NCBI RefSeq assembly: GCF_029392015.1
Contig: NZ_CP113925.1
Coordinates: 2,526,842 to 2,590,841, forward strand
Reading direction: 5' to 3'
Origin: Bifidobacterium sp. ESL0728
GTDB taxonomy: Bacteria > Actinomycetota > Actinomycetes > Actinomycetales > Bifidobacteriaceae
Length of the DNA stretch: 64,000 nucleotides
Positions within the stretch are counted from its first letter, which is position 1; each line of letters begins with the position of its first letter. Of this stretch, positions 31,431-40,798 are shown piece after piece. The notes beneath the pieces were generated by a model that was not told where the DNA came from, did no database searches, and saw only the letters and a list, made by a program, of their open reading frames with translations. Made by a program: the position numbers and the translations under genes.

Positions 31431-33551
31431 ATGCCAGATACCTCAAATCTTTCAAATTCTTCAGCGCAGCACACCTCCGAAGAGAACTCCTCCATACAAC
31501 GTTCTTCATCACAGCATCTTTCGGCCAATAAGGATCATTCCGATTCCACGATGCCACCTTCAATTCCCGTAACCGGAACCCATGGGAATAACGCTCACGC
31601 CGCTCAGGGTGAAAGCAGCAGTGGCGACGAGAGCACGCCAAACACGCAACGCATCGCCATCAACCCGGAGGGCAACACCGGCAAGATGCCTCAAGTGGCA
31701 CGCACCTCCGACAGCCACGCTGACAAATCCAACAACCATCAGCTTTTCCTTTATTCCACAACGGTTTCCGACGTGGGAACGGTACGTAGCAACAACCAGG
31801 ATTCGTCGTTCGCCGGCGAGCGCCTCATCGCCATTTGCGACGGCATGGGCGGGCACGCAGGCGGTGACACGGCCTCGACCATCGCCATCCGCTCCCTGGC
31901 ACATATCGAGCAAAGCGACGCGAAAAGCGACGTGGCCTCCATCGCTTCGATGATGGAAACCAGCGTCATGGCCGCACACGACGCGATTGTCGGCAAGGCC
32001 AAGCGCGAGCGCGGCCTGGCAGGCATGGGCACCACGGTCACCGCCGTCGCCCTCGTATCTGGCCATTGGGTTATCACCCACATCGGCGATTCCCGAGCCT
32101 ATCTGCTTCGCGACGGCAAAATCCGCCGCATGACCCAAGACCATAGCTACGTTCAGCACTTGATCGACACCGGACGTATTAGCGAAGCGGAAGCGCGCAA
32201 CCACCCCCAGCGCAACGTCGTCATGCGCGTCTTGGGGGATTTCGACATCGACCCGCACCCCGACATCGCGATATTGACCGCCAAACCCACCGACCGCTGG
32301 CTGCTATGCTCCGACGGCCTTTCCGGCGTGCTGGAAGATGACACACTCGAAGACGTACTTTCGACGGTTTCGGACGAAGAGGAATGCGCCCAGCAGCTGG
32401 TCGCGATGGCTCTGAAAGCCGGCAGCACCGATAATGTCACGGCCGTCATCGCCGACGCCACGCTTGCGCTCGACGCCGATTCCTTCGACCTGCCCCACCA
32501 GACCCCGCTGATCGGCGGCGCGGCAAGCTCGAACCTCGAAGCCATCGCCGACATCATCAAGGAACCGGTCGCCTCCTCTCCGCTTTTGCGGCTCGGCAAG
32601 CAGTCCCCCGCGCAACGGGCCGCCGCCCTGACCCACAGCGGGTACGACGACAACGAGGGCAACGGCAACGATGACGGCAATCCCGCCCAGTACCCTCCGA
32701 ACGCTCAAAATCCGGTTTCTTCTGATACCGAAACGTCCGGCAGCGCCGGCAACGGGCCTTCTCAAGCAGACGCCGAGTCCAACCAGTCTGGTCAGAAAAG
32801 CCACCATCACCACAGGCATCTCGACGACACCTCGCAAGCCGGAGACGAAGACGATAACGACAACACCAATATCGTCCACGTCGCGCAGCCCTCGTCCGTC
32901 CGCGACGAAAACGACAACAACGGCAATATGGACACTGGCGAAATCCCCGTGGTCAAGAAAAAAGACGGCCGTGTTTCCGCTGATCCCAACGATCCGGAAG
33001 TGGCCCGCGCCATCCGTCGAGAGCACTTGCGCGAACGCAAAGAGGCACGCCGCAAGCACAATCGAGGCCGTATAGCGGTTGTCCTCGCTTTTGTGATTGC
33101 CCTGTGCGCTTTGCTCGGCGTAGGGTTCGGCGCATACCGCTGGAGCCAGACGAAGTATTATATTGGTACCAGCGACGGTTCCGTGGCCATTTACCAGGGC
33201 GTCAATACCAACATCTTCGGCTGGGCCCTTTCACACAAGGTCGAATCAACGGACATCGAGACTTCCCAGCTACCGCAATCCTGGAACGACGAGCTTGACC
33301 AGGGCATCTCCTTGGACTCGTTCGAGGAAGCCGAAAGTCATGTCGCCATTATCAAGAAAGAAGCCAAAAACCTCGATAAGACAAAGGACAAGGACACTCC
33401 ATGGCCCTGGTCGAGCGAGGCTACGGGCAGTTCTGCTTCGAGCCTTCCAGATAGTTCAAGCGGTTCAAGCGGTTCCGCATCCGACGATAGCGGCCCCGAT
33501 GCAACGCCGGTGACGATACCGAACACGGCCCACAAGGCGGCGAGCGCATGA
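31431..33551 (+). CDS. pstP: PP2C-type Ser/Thr protein phosphatase PstP
   Basis: A 706-residue membrane phosphatase that reverses PknA/PknB phosphorylation. The catalytic PP2C domain (about 105-345) has GTVRSNNQDSS, CDGMGGHAGGD, GMGTTVTA, HIGDSRAYLL, LLCSDGLSG and STDNVTAVIA, with the metal-binding Asp residues in place. A Ser/Thr-rich N-terminal extension of ~100 residues and a long acidic/His-rich linker are unusual. One transmembrane helix (IAVVLAFVIALCALLGVGFGA) lies near 546-568 with a small outer domain. AGGTGA precedes the ATG, and the end overlaps rodA by 4 nt. Confidence 0.92.
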   Translation: MPDTSNLSNSSAQHTSEENSSIQRSSSQHLSANKDHSDSTMPPSIPVTGTHGNNAHAAQGESSSGDESTPNTQRIAINPEGNTGKMPQVARTSDSHADKSNNHQLFLYSTTVSDVGTVRSNNQDSSFAGERLIAICDGMGGHAGGDTASTIAIRSLAHIEQSDAKSDVASIASMMETSVMAAHDAIVGKAKRERGLAGMGTTVTAVALVSGHWVITHIGDSRAYLLRDGKIRRMTQDHSYVQHLIDTGRISEAEARNHPQRNVVMRVLGDFDIDPHPDIAILTAKPTDRWLLCSDGLSGVLEDDTLEDVLSTVSDEEECAQQLVAMALKAGSTDNVTAVIADATLALDADSFDLPHQTPLIGGAASSNLEAIADIIKEPVASSPLLRLGKQSPAQRAAALTHSGYDDNEGNGNDDGNPAQYPPNAQNPVSSDTETSGSAGNGPSQADAESNQSGQKSHHHHRHLDDTSQAGDEDDNDNTNIVHVAQPSSVRDENDNNGNMDTGEIPVVKKKDGRVSADPNDPEVARAIRREHLRERKEARRKHNRGRIAVVLAFVIALCALLGVGFGAYRWSQTKYYIGTSDGSVAIYQGVNTNIFGWALSHKVESTDIETSQLPQSWNDELDQGISLDSFEEAESHVAIIKKEAKNLDKTKDKDTPWPWSSEATGSSASSLPDSSSGSSGSASDDSGPDATPVTIPNTAHKAASA

Positions 33552-35293
33552 TCGCCACCCGCTTCCGCCAAATCGGTCTGCTGCTGTTCGCCATCGTGAT
33601 CAGCGGCATCGCCTTTTTCCAGCTCTTTGCACGCGTCTATAGCGGCTTCCCGGCCAACCTCGTCACGGCTCTCGTGGCGGTGGCGGTGCTGTTCATCGTG
33701 CTTTGGGCGCTGCTGCTGAAATTCCAGCCGTATGCCAGCCAGGAAATTCTGCCGTGCGTCATGCTGCTGACGGCCATCGGCACGATGATGATCGCGCGCA
33801 TCGATTACGCGAAAAACACTTCGGTGGCCTACCGCCAGTTGATTTGGGCATGCGTCGCGCTGGTGCTGACCTGCATTTTCATTATCGTCCTGCGCGACTA
33901 CCGCGTATTACGTCGCTTTTCGTATGTGAGTATGGTCATCGGCCTGGCACTGCTGCTCTCCCCCATGATTCCGGGCCTTGGCAAGGAAATCGGCGGCGCA
34001 CGCATCTGGATCGGCTTCGGCTCGCACACCTTGCAGCCCGGCGAATTCGCCAAGCTCTTCCTCGCCTTCTTCTTTGCGGCCTACCTCTTCAACCACCGCG
34101 ACCAGCTCGCGGTCGGCGGCAAGAAAGTGGCGGGTCTGCAGCTTCCCCGAGTCAAAGACATGGGCCCGCTCATTCTGGTCTGGTTCGCCTCCATCGGCGT
34201 TTTGGTGGTTCAACACGATCTCGGCACCTCGCTGATGTTCTTCGCCATGTTCGTCTCGATGCTCTACGTCGCCACCGGCCGCGGCAGCTGGCTGATCATC
34301 GGCGGCATCGCCTTCGTGGTCGCGGCGGTCTTCTCGGTCAAGGTCTTCGCCCACGTCGGCTATCGCGTCGACGGCTGGCTCCACCCCTTCGACGCTGCCG
34401 TCTATAACCGCCGATATGGCAGTTCCTACCAGCTGGTCACCGGGCTCTTCGGCCTCGCTTCCGGCGGCCTGCTGGGCACCGGCATCGGGCAGGGGCACCC
34501 CGGGCTGACCCCACTTGGCAATTCCGATTTCATCTATTCGTCCCTCGGCGAGGAACTCGGCCTGACCGGGCTGATGGCGATTCTGATGCTCTACCTAATC
34601 ATCATCACTTCCGGCCTGCTCACGGCCATGAAAATCAAGGATGGTTTCGGCAAACTCCTGGCGAGCGGCCTCGTTTTCACGATGGCCTTCCAGGTATTCA
34701 CCGTGGTCGGCGGCCTGACGCTGGTCATTCCGATGACGGGCCTGACGATGCCGTATATGGCAGCCGGTGGTTCATCGCTGGTAGCGAACTATATCCTTGC
34801 GGCACTTCTGATCGTCATTTCCAACGAAGCCAATAAGCCCGAACCTGAGGGCGAACTTTCCAACACGATGCAATATGAAGCGATGGAAGCTCTGAACGAA
34901 CGCAACGCGCAGAAAAAGCTTAACGAAGCCAAGCGTTCCCATTCACGCTCACGTTCGCGCCACCGCGCGGAGGAACCCGAGCTGGAGTCCGCGACGTCGA
35001 GCTTCCCCGTCGCCACGTCACCGTCGTCTCCTTCGACATCGTCACCGTCGTCAACGTCTCCATCTCCAAGGTCCGCAGCTTCGGCACCGGTCGCGAGCGC
35101 AGAAAGCGATTCGCCGTATTCACCGATGCCGTCAAATCCCATGCCGCAGAAGACTTCCCCGATGCCGCAAGCCACACAGCCGGCTCCGGAAACGCAGTAT
35201 CCCGACAATGCCCAGCCTGCGAACCCCCTTGGTTCCGACGATTCCGGCATTCAAAATCTGAGCTTTGACGATCTGATGGGAGGCTCGCGATGA
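33548..35293 (+). CDS. rodA: FtsW/RodA/SpoVE family peptidoglycan polymerase
   Basis: A 581-residue SEDS-family polymerase with about ten to twelve transmembrane helices in residues 1-430. Typical motifs are GARIWIGFGSHTLQPGEFAKL, VVQHDLGTSL and the late GMTMPYMAAGGSSLVANY. The cytoplasmic tail of ~130 residues is Ser/Pro-rich and disordered and may be a kinase target. It joins lipid II into glycan strands together with the class B penicillin-binding protein encoded next. It overlaps pstP and pbpA by 4 nt each. Confidence 0.93.
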   Translation: MIATRFRQIGLLLFAIVISGIAFFQLFARVYSGFPANLVTALVAVAVLFIVLWALLLKFQPYASQEILPCVMLLTAIGTMMIARIDYAKNTSVAYRQLIWACVALVLTCIFIIVLRDYRVLRRFSYVSMVIGLALLLSPMIPGLGKEIGGARIWIGFGSHTLQPGEFAKLFLAFFFAAYLFNHRDQLAVGGKKVAGLQLPRVKDMGPLILVWFASIGVLVVQHDLGTSLMFFAMFVSMLYVATGRGSWLIIGGIAFVVAAVFSVKVFAHVGYRVDGWLHPFDAAVYNRRYGSSYQLVTGLFGLASGGLLGTGIGQGHPGLTPLGNSDFIYSSLGEELGLTGLMAILMLYLIIITSGLLTAMKIKDGFGKLLASGLVFTMAFQVFTVVGGLTLVIPMTGLTMPYMAAGGSSLVANYILAALLIVISNEANKPEPEGELSNTMQYEAMEALNERNAQKKLNEAKRSHSRSRSRHRAEEPELESATSSFPVATSPSSPSTSSPSSTSPSPRSAASAPVASAESDSPYSPMPSNPMPQKTSPMPQATQPAPETQYPDNAQPANPLGSDDSGIQNLSFDDLMGGSR

Positions 35294-36759
35294 ACAAATA
35301 CCTCCGTCAGCTTTTCACCGCCGTCATCGTCCTCTTCGCGATTTTGGGACTTTCCAGCACCATGATCACCGCCGTCAGGGCCAATAAACTCAACAACGAC
35401 CCGCGCAACCAACGCGGCCTCTATCACGAGTTCAACGCGCCTCGCGGCTCCATTCTCGCCTCCGACGGCACGGTATTGGCCAAGTCCGACCCGGTCAACG
35501 ACCCGTTCGCCTACCAGCGTTCGTATACGAATGGCCCGCTATACGCGCCCGTAACCGGCTACTTCTCCATCAGCCAACGCGCCGACCGCGGCATCGAGGA
35601 CTCGCGCAACAAGCTTCTGACCGGGGAATCCAACCAGCTTTTCTGGCAGCAGTTCAAGTCGCTTTTCACCGGCTCGGCCAACAAGGGCGCGTCCATCGAG
35701 ACCTCCATCGACCCGAAGCTGCAGAGCAAGGCCTACGAGCAGATGGGCAACAAGAGCGGTTCCGTGGTGGTTCTTGAGCCCAAGACCAACCGCATTCTGG
35801 CGATGGTTTCCACCCCAAGTTACGACCCAAACGTGCTCGCCAGCCACGATACGACAAAGGTCAATCAGGCTTATTCGCACCTCACCGGCGACAAGTCGAA
35901 CCCGATGCTCAACCGCGCGATTTCCGAGCTTTACCCGCCCGGGTCCAGCTTCAAGACCGTCGTGGCCACGGCAGCGCTGGAAAGCGGCAAATACCAGCTT
36001 GATACGCGCATTCCCGCCGGCGCAAGCTATACGCTGCCCAATACCAGCACCAGGCTGACCAATCAGGGAAGCGCTGCAAACGGCGGCGCCGACGGCCAGA
36101 TTTCCTTCGAGGACGCATTGGCCTATTCTTCCAATACCGCTTTCGCCCAGCTGGGCGGCGCACTTGGCGCGCAGACCATCCAGGACACGGCCAAGAAATT
36201 CGGCTTCGGCTCCTCGATCCCTATCGACGGCTCCAATTCGACCGGTGACCCCATGCAGGCTATCGCTTCGAAATTCCCCGACAACCCGACCCCCGACCGC
36301 CTCGCACTGGCGTCGATCGGCCAGGGCGATACCCAGGAGACCCCGTTGCAGAACGCGATGATCGCCTCGGCCATCGCCAACGGCGGGACGTTGATGCGCC
36401 CGACGCTGGTCGACCGCGTGCGTTCCAGCGACCTGACGGTGATTTCGCAGACCAATTCGAGCGTGATGAGCCAGCCGATGAGCAAGGATACGGCCAACAA
36501 ATTGACCGAAATGATGAAGGCGGTCATCACCAAGGAGAACCCACAGCTCGCGATTCCAGGAGTTTCCGTGGCGGCGAAAACCGGTACCGCGCAGATCGGC
36601 GTGGGCAACCAAAGCAACGACGGCTGGATTATGGGCTTCGCGCCCGCAGACGACCCGAAAATCGTGGTCGCCGTGGTCGTTCATAATACAGATAGGGCAG
36701 GCAGCGACGCGGCCGGACCAATCATGAAGGCGATAATGAGGGAGGCACTGGGCAAATGA
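35290..36759 (+). CDS. pbpA: Class B penicillin-binding protein PbpA
   Basis: A 489-residue transpeptidase. An N-terminal membrane anchor (residues ~7-27) is followed by a short non-catalytic domain and the penicillin-binding domain. The three active-site motifs are present: SSFK in YPPGSSFKTV, SSN in LAYSSNTAFA, and KTG in VAAKTGTAQIG. It cross-links peptidoglycan as partner of the RodA-type protein. GGGAGG precedes the ATG. Overlaps of 4 nt with both neighbours show tight coupling. Confidence 0.94.
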   Translation: MNKYLRQLFTAVIVLFAILGLSSTMITAVRANKLNNDPRNQRGLYHEFNAPRGSILASDGTVLAKSDPVNDPFAYQRSYTNGPLYAPVTGYFSISQRADRGIEDSRNKLLTGESNQLFWQQFKSLFTGSANKGASIETSIDPKLQSKAYEQMGNKSGSVVVLEPKTNRILAMVSTPSYDPNVLASHDTTKVNQAYSHLTGDKSNPMLNRAISELYPPGSSFKTVVATAALESGKYQLDTRIPAGASYTLPNTSTRLTNQGSAANGGADGQISFEDALAYSSNTAFAQLGGALGAQTIQDTAKKFGFGSSIPIDGSNSTGDPMQAIASKFPDNPTPDRLALASIGQGDTQETPLQNAMIASAIANGGTLMRPTLVDRVRSSDLTVISQTNSSVMSQPMSKDTANKLTEMMKAVITKENPQLAIPGVSVAAKTGTAQIGVGNQSNDGWIMGFAPADDPKIVVAVVVHNTDRAGSDAAGPIMKAIMREALGK

Positions 36760-38438
36760 AGCTCGTTGAAGGTCAACTGATTCACAACCGGTACCGTCTC
36801 GATCGCCGGCTCGCACAAGGCGGAATGGGCGAGGTCTGGAAGGGCTACGACATCCAGCTGGGCCGCGTGGTCGCCATCAAGGCGTTGCGCGGAGACCTGA
36901 CCGACGTGGAGGCCAAGCGGCGCAGGCTGCGCATCGAAGCGCACAATTCCGCCGATTTGGCGCATCCGAATATCGCGGCGCTTTTCGATTATTACGAACA
37001 CGACGGCATCGGCTTTTTGATTATGGAATACGTCGACAGCGAGTCGCTGGCCGACCTGTACCGCGAAAAAGGTGCGATAGACCCGCTTGAGCTCCTGCCG
37101 ATTCTGGTGCAGGTGGCGCGCGGCCTCTACGTGGCACATTCGCATGGCGTAATCCATCGTGATGTGAAACCCGCGAATATCATGGTCTCCAAGGACGGCC
37201 AGGTCAAGATCACCGATTTCGGCGTCTCCTATTCCACCAACCAGGCCCAAATCACGCAAGACGGCATGGTGGTAGGAACCGCGCAATATATTTCGCCGGA
37301 ACAGGCCCAGGGCAAGAAGGCGACGCCACAGTCCGACATCTACTCGCTGGGAGTCGTGGCTTACGAAGGCCTGTGCGGGCATCGTCCGTTCACCGGCGCC
37401 ACGCCGGTTGACATTGCCGCCGCGCATGTCAACGAAGCGGTTCCGCCGCTGCCGGACACCGTCGACGTGCAGCTGGCACAGTTCGTCATGTCGATGCTTT
37501 CCAAGGATCCGCTCGACCGACCGAAAGATGCGCTGGTCGTCTCCCGCACGCTTTCGCATATCGAACGTCGATTGATGGACCAGCAGGCTGCGCTGGACGA
37601 CACCACGATAGTTTCCCGTGACGGGCGCGTCGCACGTCGCGTGGTCAGCGCTCCGTATGCTTCCGACGGTTCGGTGTCGGGCAACCCCGTAGCAGGGCCA
37701 AAACACAGGGCATCGGCACCTGAAATCGATGACGGAGCGGGCCACGTCGTCGAAGATCACGTTGAGCGTCATGCCGGCGACGATGACCCAGACAACACCG
37801 AAATAGACGACAGCACGTTGGGCAGCGAAACCCGCAATGTCATCGTCAGCGACGTAGACAGCGCCAACGAAAACGGCAAAGCCGATAGCCAGGCAAAAAC
37901 GCAGACCGCCGATGTAAACGAAATCGCCGCGAACAAGACTCCCGACACCGCTTCCGATGATACTTCCAACGACGCTGTAACCGACAGTAAAACGACCGAT
38001 AAATCCAGCAATGACACCGAAACCGAGACGGACGATGCCCAAACCCACATCAACGACGAGTTTTCGCCGGCCGCCCGAGCAGCGATACAGACGATGACGC
38101 AGACATTGCGGGCAATCACGGATTATCAGATTCCAGCTATAAAGACTGACGACAGCGTCCCCGTCGACGACAAGCCGCCTCAATCGCCTCCACAGGCCGA
38201 AACCGCGAACGCAAAGGCAAGCACGGTCACGGGTACAAACGCGAGCGCAAGTCACAAACAGACTTCCTCACCTATAACTTCAGACACCAATACAGCGAAT
38301 CCTGACCGCGGAACCGCCAAGAAACCCGCCGCCACCGATTCGTCAAAATCCTCTTCAGACGCTGCCGGGAACAATATTCCGGTCACCGAAGGCAATAACC
38401 AGGCAGCGAACACTGAAAACCGGAAGGAGCAGCAATGA
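36756..38438 (+). CDS. pknA: Ser/Thr protein kinase PknA-like, no membrane segment
   Basis: A 560-residue kinase. Domain at residues ~8-275 with Gly loop AQGGMGEVWKG, Lys42 in VVAIK, HRD at 134-136, DFG at 154-156, and GTAQYISPEQ. The remaining ~285 residues are a low-complexity Asp/Thr/Asn/Ser-rich tail (TSDDTSNDAVTDSKTTDK...). No transmembrane helix or outer domain is visible, unlike mycobacterial PknA, so it should be cytosolic unless the partner kinase tethers it. The many Thr residues of the tail could be phosphorylated and read by the FHA proteins of the same operon. Confidence 0.9.
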   Translation: MKLVEGQLIHNRYRLDRRLAQGGMGEVWKGYDIQLGRVVAIKALRGDLTDVEAKRRRLRIEAHNSADLAHPNIAALFDYYEHDGIGFLIMEYVDSESLADLYREKGAIDPLELLPILVQVARGLYVAHSHGVIHRDVKPANIMVSKDGQVKITDFGVSYSTNQAQITQDGMVVGTAQYISPEQAQGKKATPQSDIYSLGVVAYEGLCGHRPFTGATPVDIAAAHVNEAVPPLPDTVDVQLAQFVMSMLSKDPLDRPKDALVVSRTLSHIERRLMDQQAALDDTTIVSRDGRVARRVVSAPYASDGSVSGNPVAGPKHRASAPEIDDGAGHVVEDHVERHAGDDDPDNTEIDDSTLGSETRNVIVSDVDSANENGKADSQAKTQTADVNEIAANKTPDTASDDTSNDAVTDSKTTDKSSNDTETETDDAQTHINDEFSPAARAAIQTMTQTLRAITDYQIPAIKTDDSVPVDDKPPQSPPQAETANAKASTVTGTNASASHKQTSSPITSDTNTANPDRGTAKKPAATDSSKSSSDAAGNNIPVTEGNNQAANTENRKEQQ

Positions 38439-40522
38439 GCACCAATATGCCAACATCACTGGCAGATGGCCGTTACCAGCTGGGGCAACTGATCGGACGC
38501 GGCGGCATGGCCGAGGTCCACATCGCCCAAGACACCCGTCTGGGGCGCGTTGTCGCTATCAAAATCATGCGCTCCGACCTCGCCAACGACGACATCTTCC
38601 TCAAGCGGTTCGCGCGTGAGGCGCACTCCGTCGCGCAGATGAACAACGTCAACATCGTCAACATCTACGATTCCGGCGAAGAGACCATCACCACCGAAGA
38701 CGGCAACACCGAGCGCGTGCCGTACATCGTCATGGAGTACGTCAAGGGCCAAACCCTGCGCGACATCATCAAGGCGAACGGGCCCTTGAGCCAGCGTGAC
38801 GCTGAACAGGTGATGCTGGGAGTGCTGAACGCGCTTGACTATTCGCACCGGATGGGAATCATTCACCGCGATATCAAGCCCGGCAACATCATGATCAGCG
38901 AGCAGGGCATGGTCAAGGTCATGGACTTCGGCATCGCCCGTGCCCTCGATGATTCCGTGGCCACGATGACCCAATCGCAGGGGGTGGTCGGCACCGCGCA
39001 ATATCTCTCCCCGGAACAGGCCCGCGGCGAGGCTGTCGACATGCGCTCCGACCTCTATTCGGCCGGCTGCGTACTCTACGAAATGCTCACCGGACGCGCG
39101 CCCTTCACCGGCGATTCGGCAGTGGCAATCGCCTATCAGCACGTTTCGGAAGTCGCCACCCCGCCCAGCGCCATCGTGCCAGGTCTGCCCAAGATGTGGG
39201 ATCAGATCTGTGCCAAGGCGATGGCCAAGGATCGCCAGAACCGTTATGCGACGGCCGCCGAGTTCCGCAACGATATCCTCACCTACATGAATGGTGGCAT
39301 CCCGGTCGCCGCGGCGTTCAACCCGTTGACCGACCTCGCCAACATGAAGGAACGCAAGCAGGCCGAGCAGACCGCAGCCACCGAGGCCATGAACCCCGTC
39401 GAGACCACCGCGACGCAGGCTTTCGACCCGCTCACCGGAACCTACGGCAATGGGCCGGCCGGCGAACTTTCGCAAGCCGGCAACACCGCGCTCAAATCCC
39501 GCGCCGAAAAAGCCGCGGAAGATAAGGCGAAAAAGAAAAAGAAGATCATCATCGGCTCGATCATCGGTGCCGTTGTCGCCATTCTTGCCATCGTGGGCAT
39601 CGCCTATGGCGTCACTCACATGAAGAAGGCCGAAATGGTGACCGTGCCGGCCTTCAATTCCACCACCACCCAGGCACGGGCCGAGGAACAGCTCGACGAG
39701 GTGGGGCTGAAGATGAAGGTCGAGCAGGACACGGATTCAAGCGAGCCCAAGGGTACGTTCACGCGTCAGGATCCCGCCGGCAACGCCAAAGCCCCCAAGG
39801 GTTCAACCGTCAAGGTCTGGTTCTCCGCCGGGCCGCAGGCAGGCCAGGTGCCCGACGTCAAGGGCAAATCGGTCAACGACGCAAAAGCCGTCCTCAAAAA
39901 GGCCGGTTTCAAGGTTTCCCCGGCCACCCAGACCGAGGACAGCCCGGACGTGGCGCAAGGCATGGTCACGCGCACCGACCCGGCCGCCGGTTCGGCCACC
40001 GACAAGGGCACGTCGCTGATGCTCTACGTTTCCTCCGGCATGACCAAGGTGCCTGACGTCACCGGCCAGCAGCAGGATCAGGCGCTGAACCAGCTCAAGG
40101 CGTTCACCGTGGTTGTCCAGCAGGAGACTTCCGACAACGTAGCCCAGGGCCTTGTCACGCGCACCGACCCAGCGGCCGGCACGAGCCTCGCGCAACGCAG
40201 CAACATCACGGTCTACGTCTCGTCCGGCAAACCCAAGATCACTGTGCCCAACGTCGACACCAGCGGCGATTCCACAGTTGCCGAGGTGAGAGAAGCGCTT
40301 AAAGCCGCAGGCTTCAACGTCAATCCCGCCGAAGGCAATGACGACCTGAAGGTCATCGGCATCTCCCCGACCGCCGGATCGCAAGCCACCAAGGGCGACA
40401 CCATCACTCTGAGCACGCAGGCCCCGGCCCAGCAGCCAGCCCCCAGCACCAATAACGGGACCACCAGCAACACCACAGGTGGCAACGGCCAAACCACTAA
40501 CGGGGGAGCTAATAAGCAGTAA
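38435..40522 (+). CDS. pknB: Ser/Thr protein kinase PknB with four PASTA repeats
   Basis: A 695-residue receptor kinase. The kinase domain (14-285) has GRGGMAE, Lys43, HRD 144-146, DFG 164-166 and GTAQYLSPEQ. One transmembrane helix lies at 371-393 (IIIGSIIGAVVAILAIVGIAYG), then four PASTA domains (about 401-466, 470-535, 537-598 and 602-672) and a Gln/Thr/Asn-rich tail. PASTA domains bind muropeptides or lipid II, so it couples wall state to phosphorylation of division and wall proteins. Last gene of the operon; AGGAG precedes the start, which overlaps pknA by 4 nt. A terminator follows. Confidence 0.95.
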   Translation: MSTNMPTSLADGRYQLGQLIGRGGMAEVHIAQDTRLGRVVAIKIMRSDLANDDIFLKRFAREAHSVAQMNNVNIVNIYDSGEETITTEDGNTERVPYIVMEYVKGQTLRDIIKANGPLSQRDAEQVMLGVLNALDYSHRMGIIHRDIKPGNIMISEQGMVKVMDFGIARALDDSVATMTQSQGVVGTAQYLSPEQARGEAVDMRSDLYSAGCVLYEMLTGRAPFTGDSAVAIAYQHVSEVATPPSAIVPGLPKMWDQICAKAMAKDRQNRYATAAEFRNDILTYMNGGIPVAAAFNPLTDLANMKERKQAEQTAATEAMNPVETTATQAFDPLTGTYGNGPAGELSQAGNTALKSRAEKAAEDKAKKKKKIIIGSIIGAVVAILAIVGIAYGVTHMKKAEMVTVPAFNSTTTQARAEEQLDEVGLKMKVEQDTDSSEPKGTFTRQDPAGNAKAPKGSTVKVWFSAGPQAGQVPDVKGKSVNDAKAVLKKAGFKVSPATQTEDSPDVAQGMVTRTDPAAGSATDKGTSLMLYVSSGMTKVPDVTGQQQDQALNQLKAFTVVVQQETSDNVAQGLVTRTDPAAGTSLAQRSNITVYVSSGKPKITVPNVDTSGDSTVAEVREALKAAGFNVNPAEGNDDLKVIGISPTAGSQATKGDTITLSTQAPAQQPAPSTNNGTTSNTTGGNGQTTNGGANKQ

Positions 40523-40556
40523 GCAGTAAAGTCTCCGCCAATCCCGTTGAATACGA

Positions 40557-40587
40557 CCCTGAACCCACTCCAATCAGCGGTTCAGGG
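40557..40587 (+). terminator. Terminator after pknB
   Basis: CCCTGAACC (40557-40565) and GGTTCAGGG (40579-40587) form a perfect 9-bp stem with a 13-nt loop, 35 nt after the pknB stop codon. Confidence 0.7.
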
Positions 40588-40741
40588 CCCTTTCATATCC
40601 GCTTTGCAACCTATGGTCACAGGCTTGGTTACATCGCGCTTTCCTACGGCCTGGCAGGAAGTTGCGTAATATAATAACCATTTGCTGTGAGCCGCTTTCT
40701 ACAAAACTGGAACGCAGACATCGTTAACAGGCAGACACTAA

Positions 40742-40788
40742 AAAGCGCAAGTGACCAACCAATACTGGTGGTTGGTCACTTGCGCTTT
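40742..40788 (-). terminator. Strong terminator of the pilus operon
   Basis: AAAGCGCAAGTGACCAACCA and its exact complement (40769-40788) make a perfect 20-bp stem with a 7-nt loop, 10 bp beyond the sortase stop codon. A and T runs on both ends allow it to work in both directions. Confidence 0.88.
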
Positions 40789-40798
40789 GGCGAAGCGG

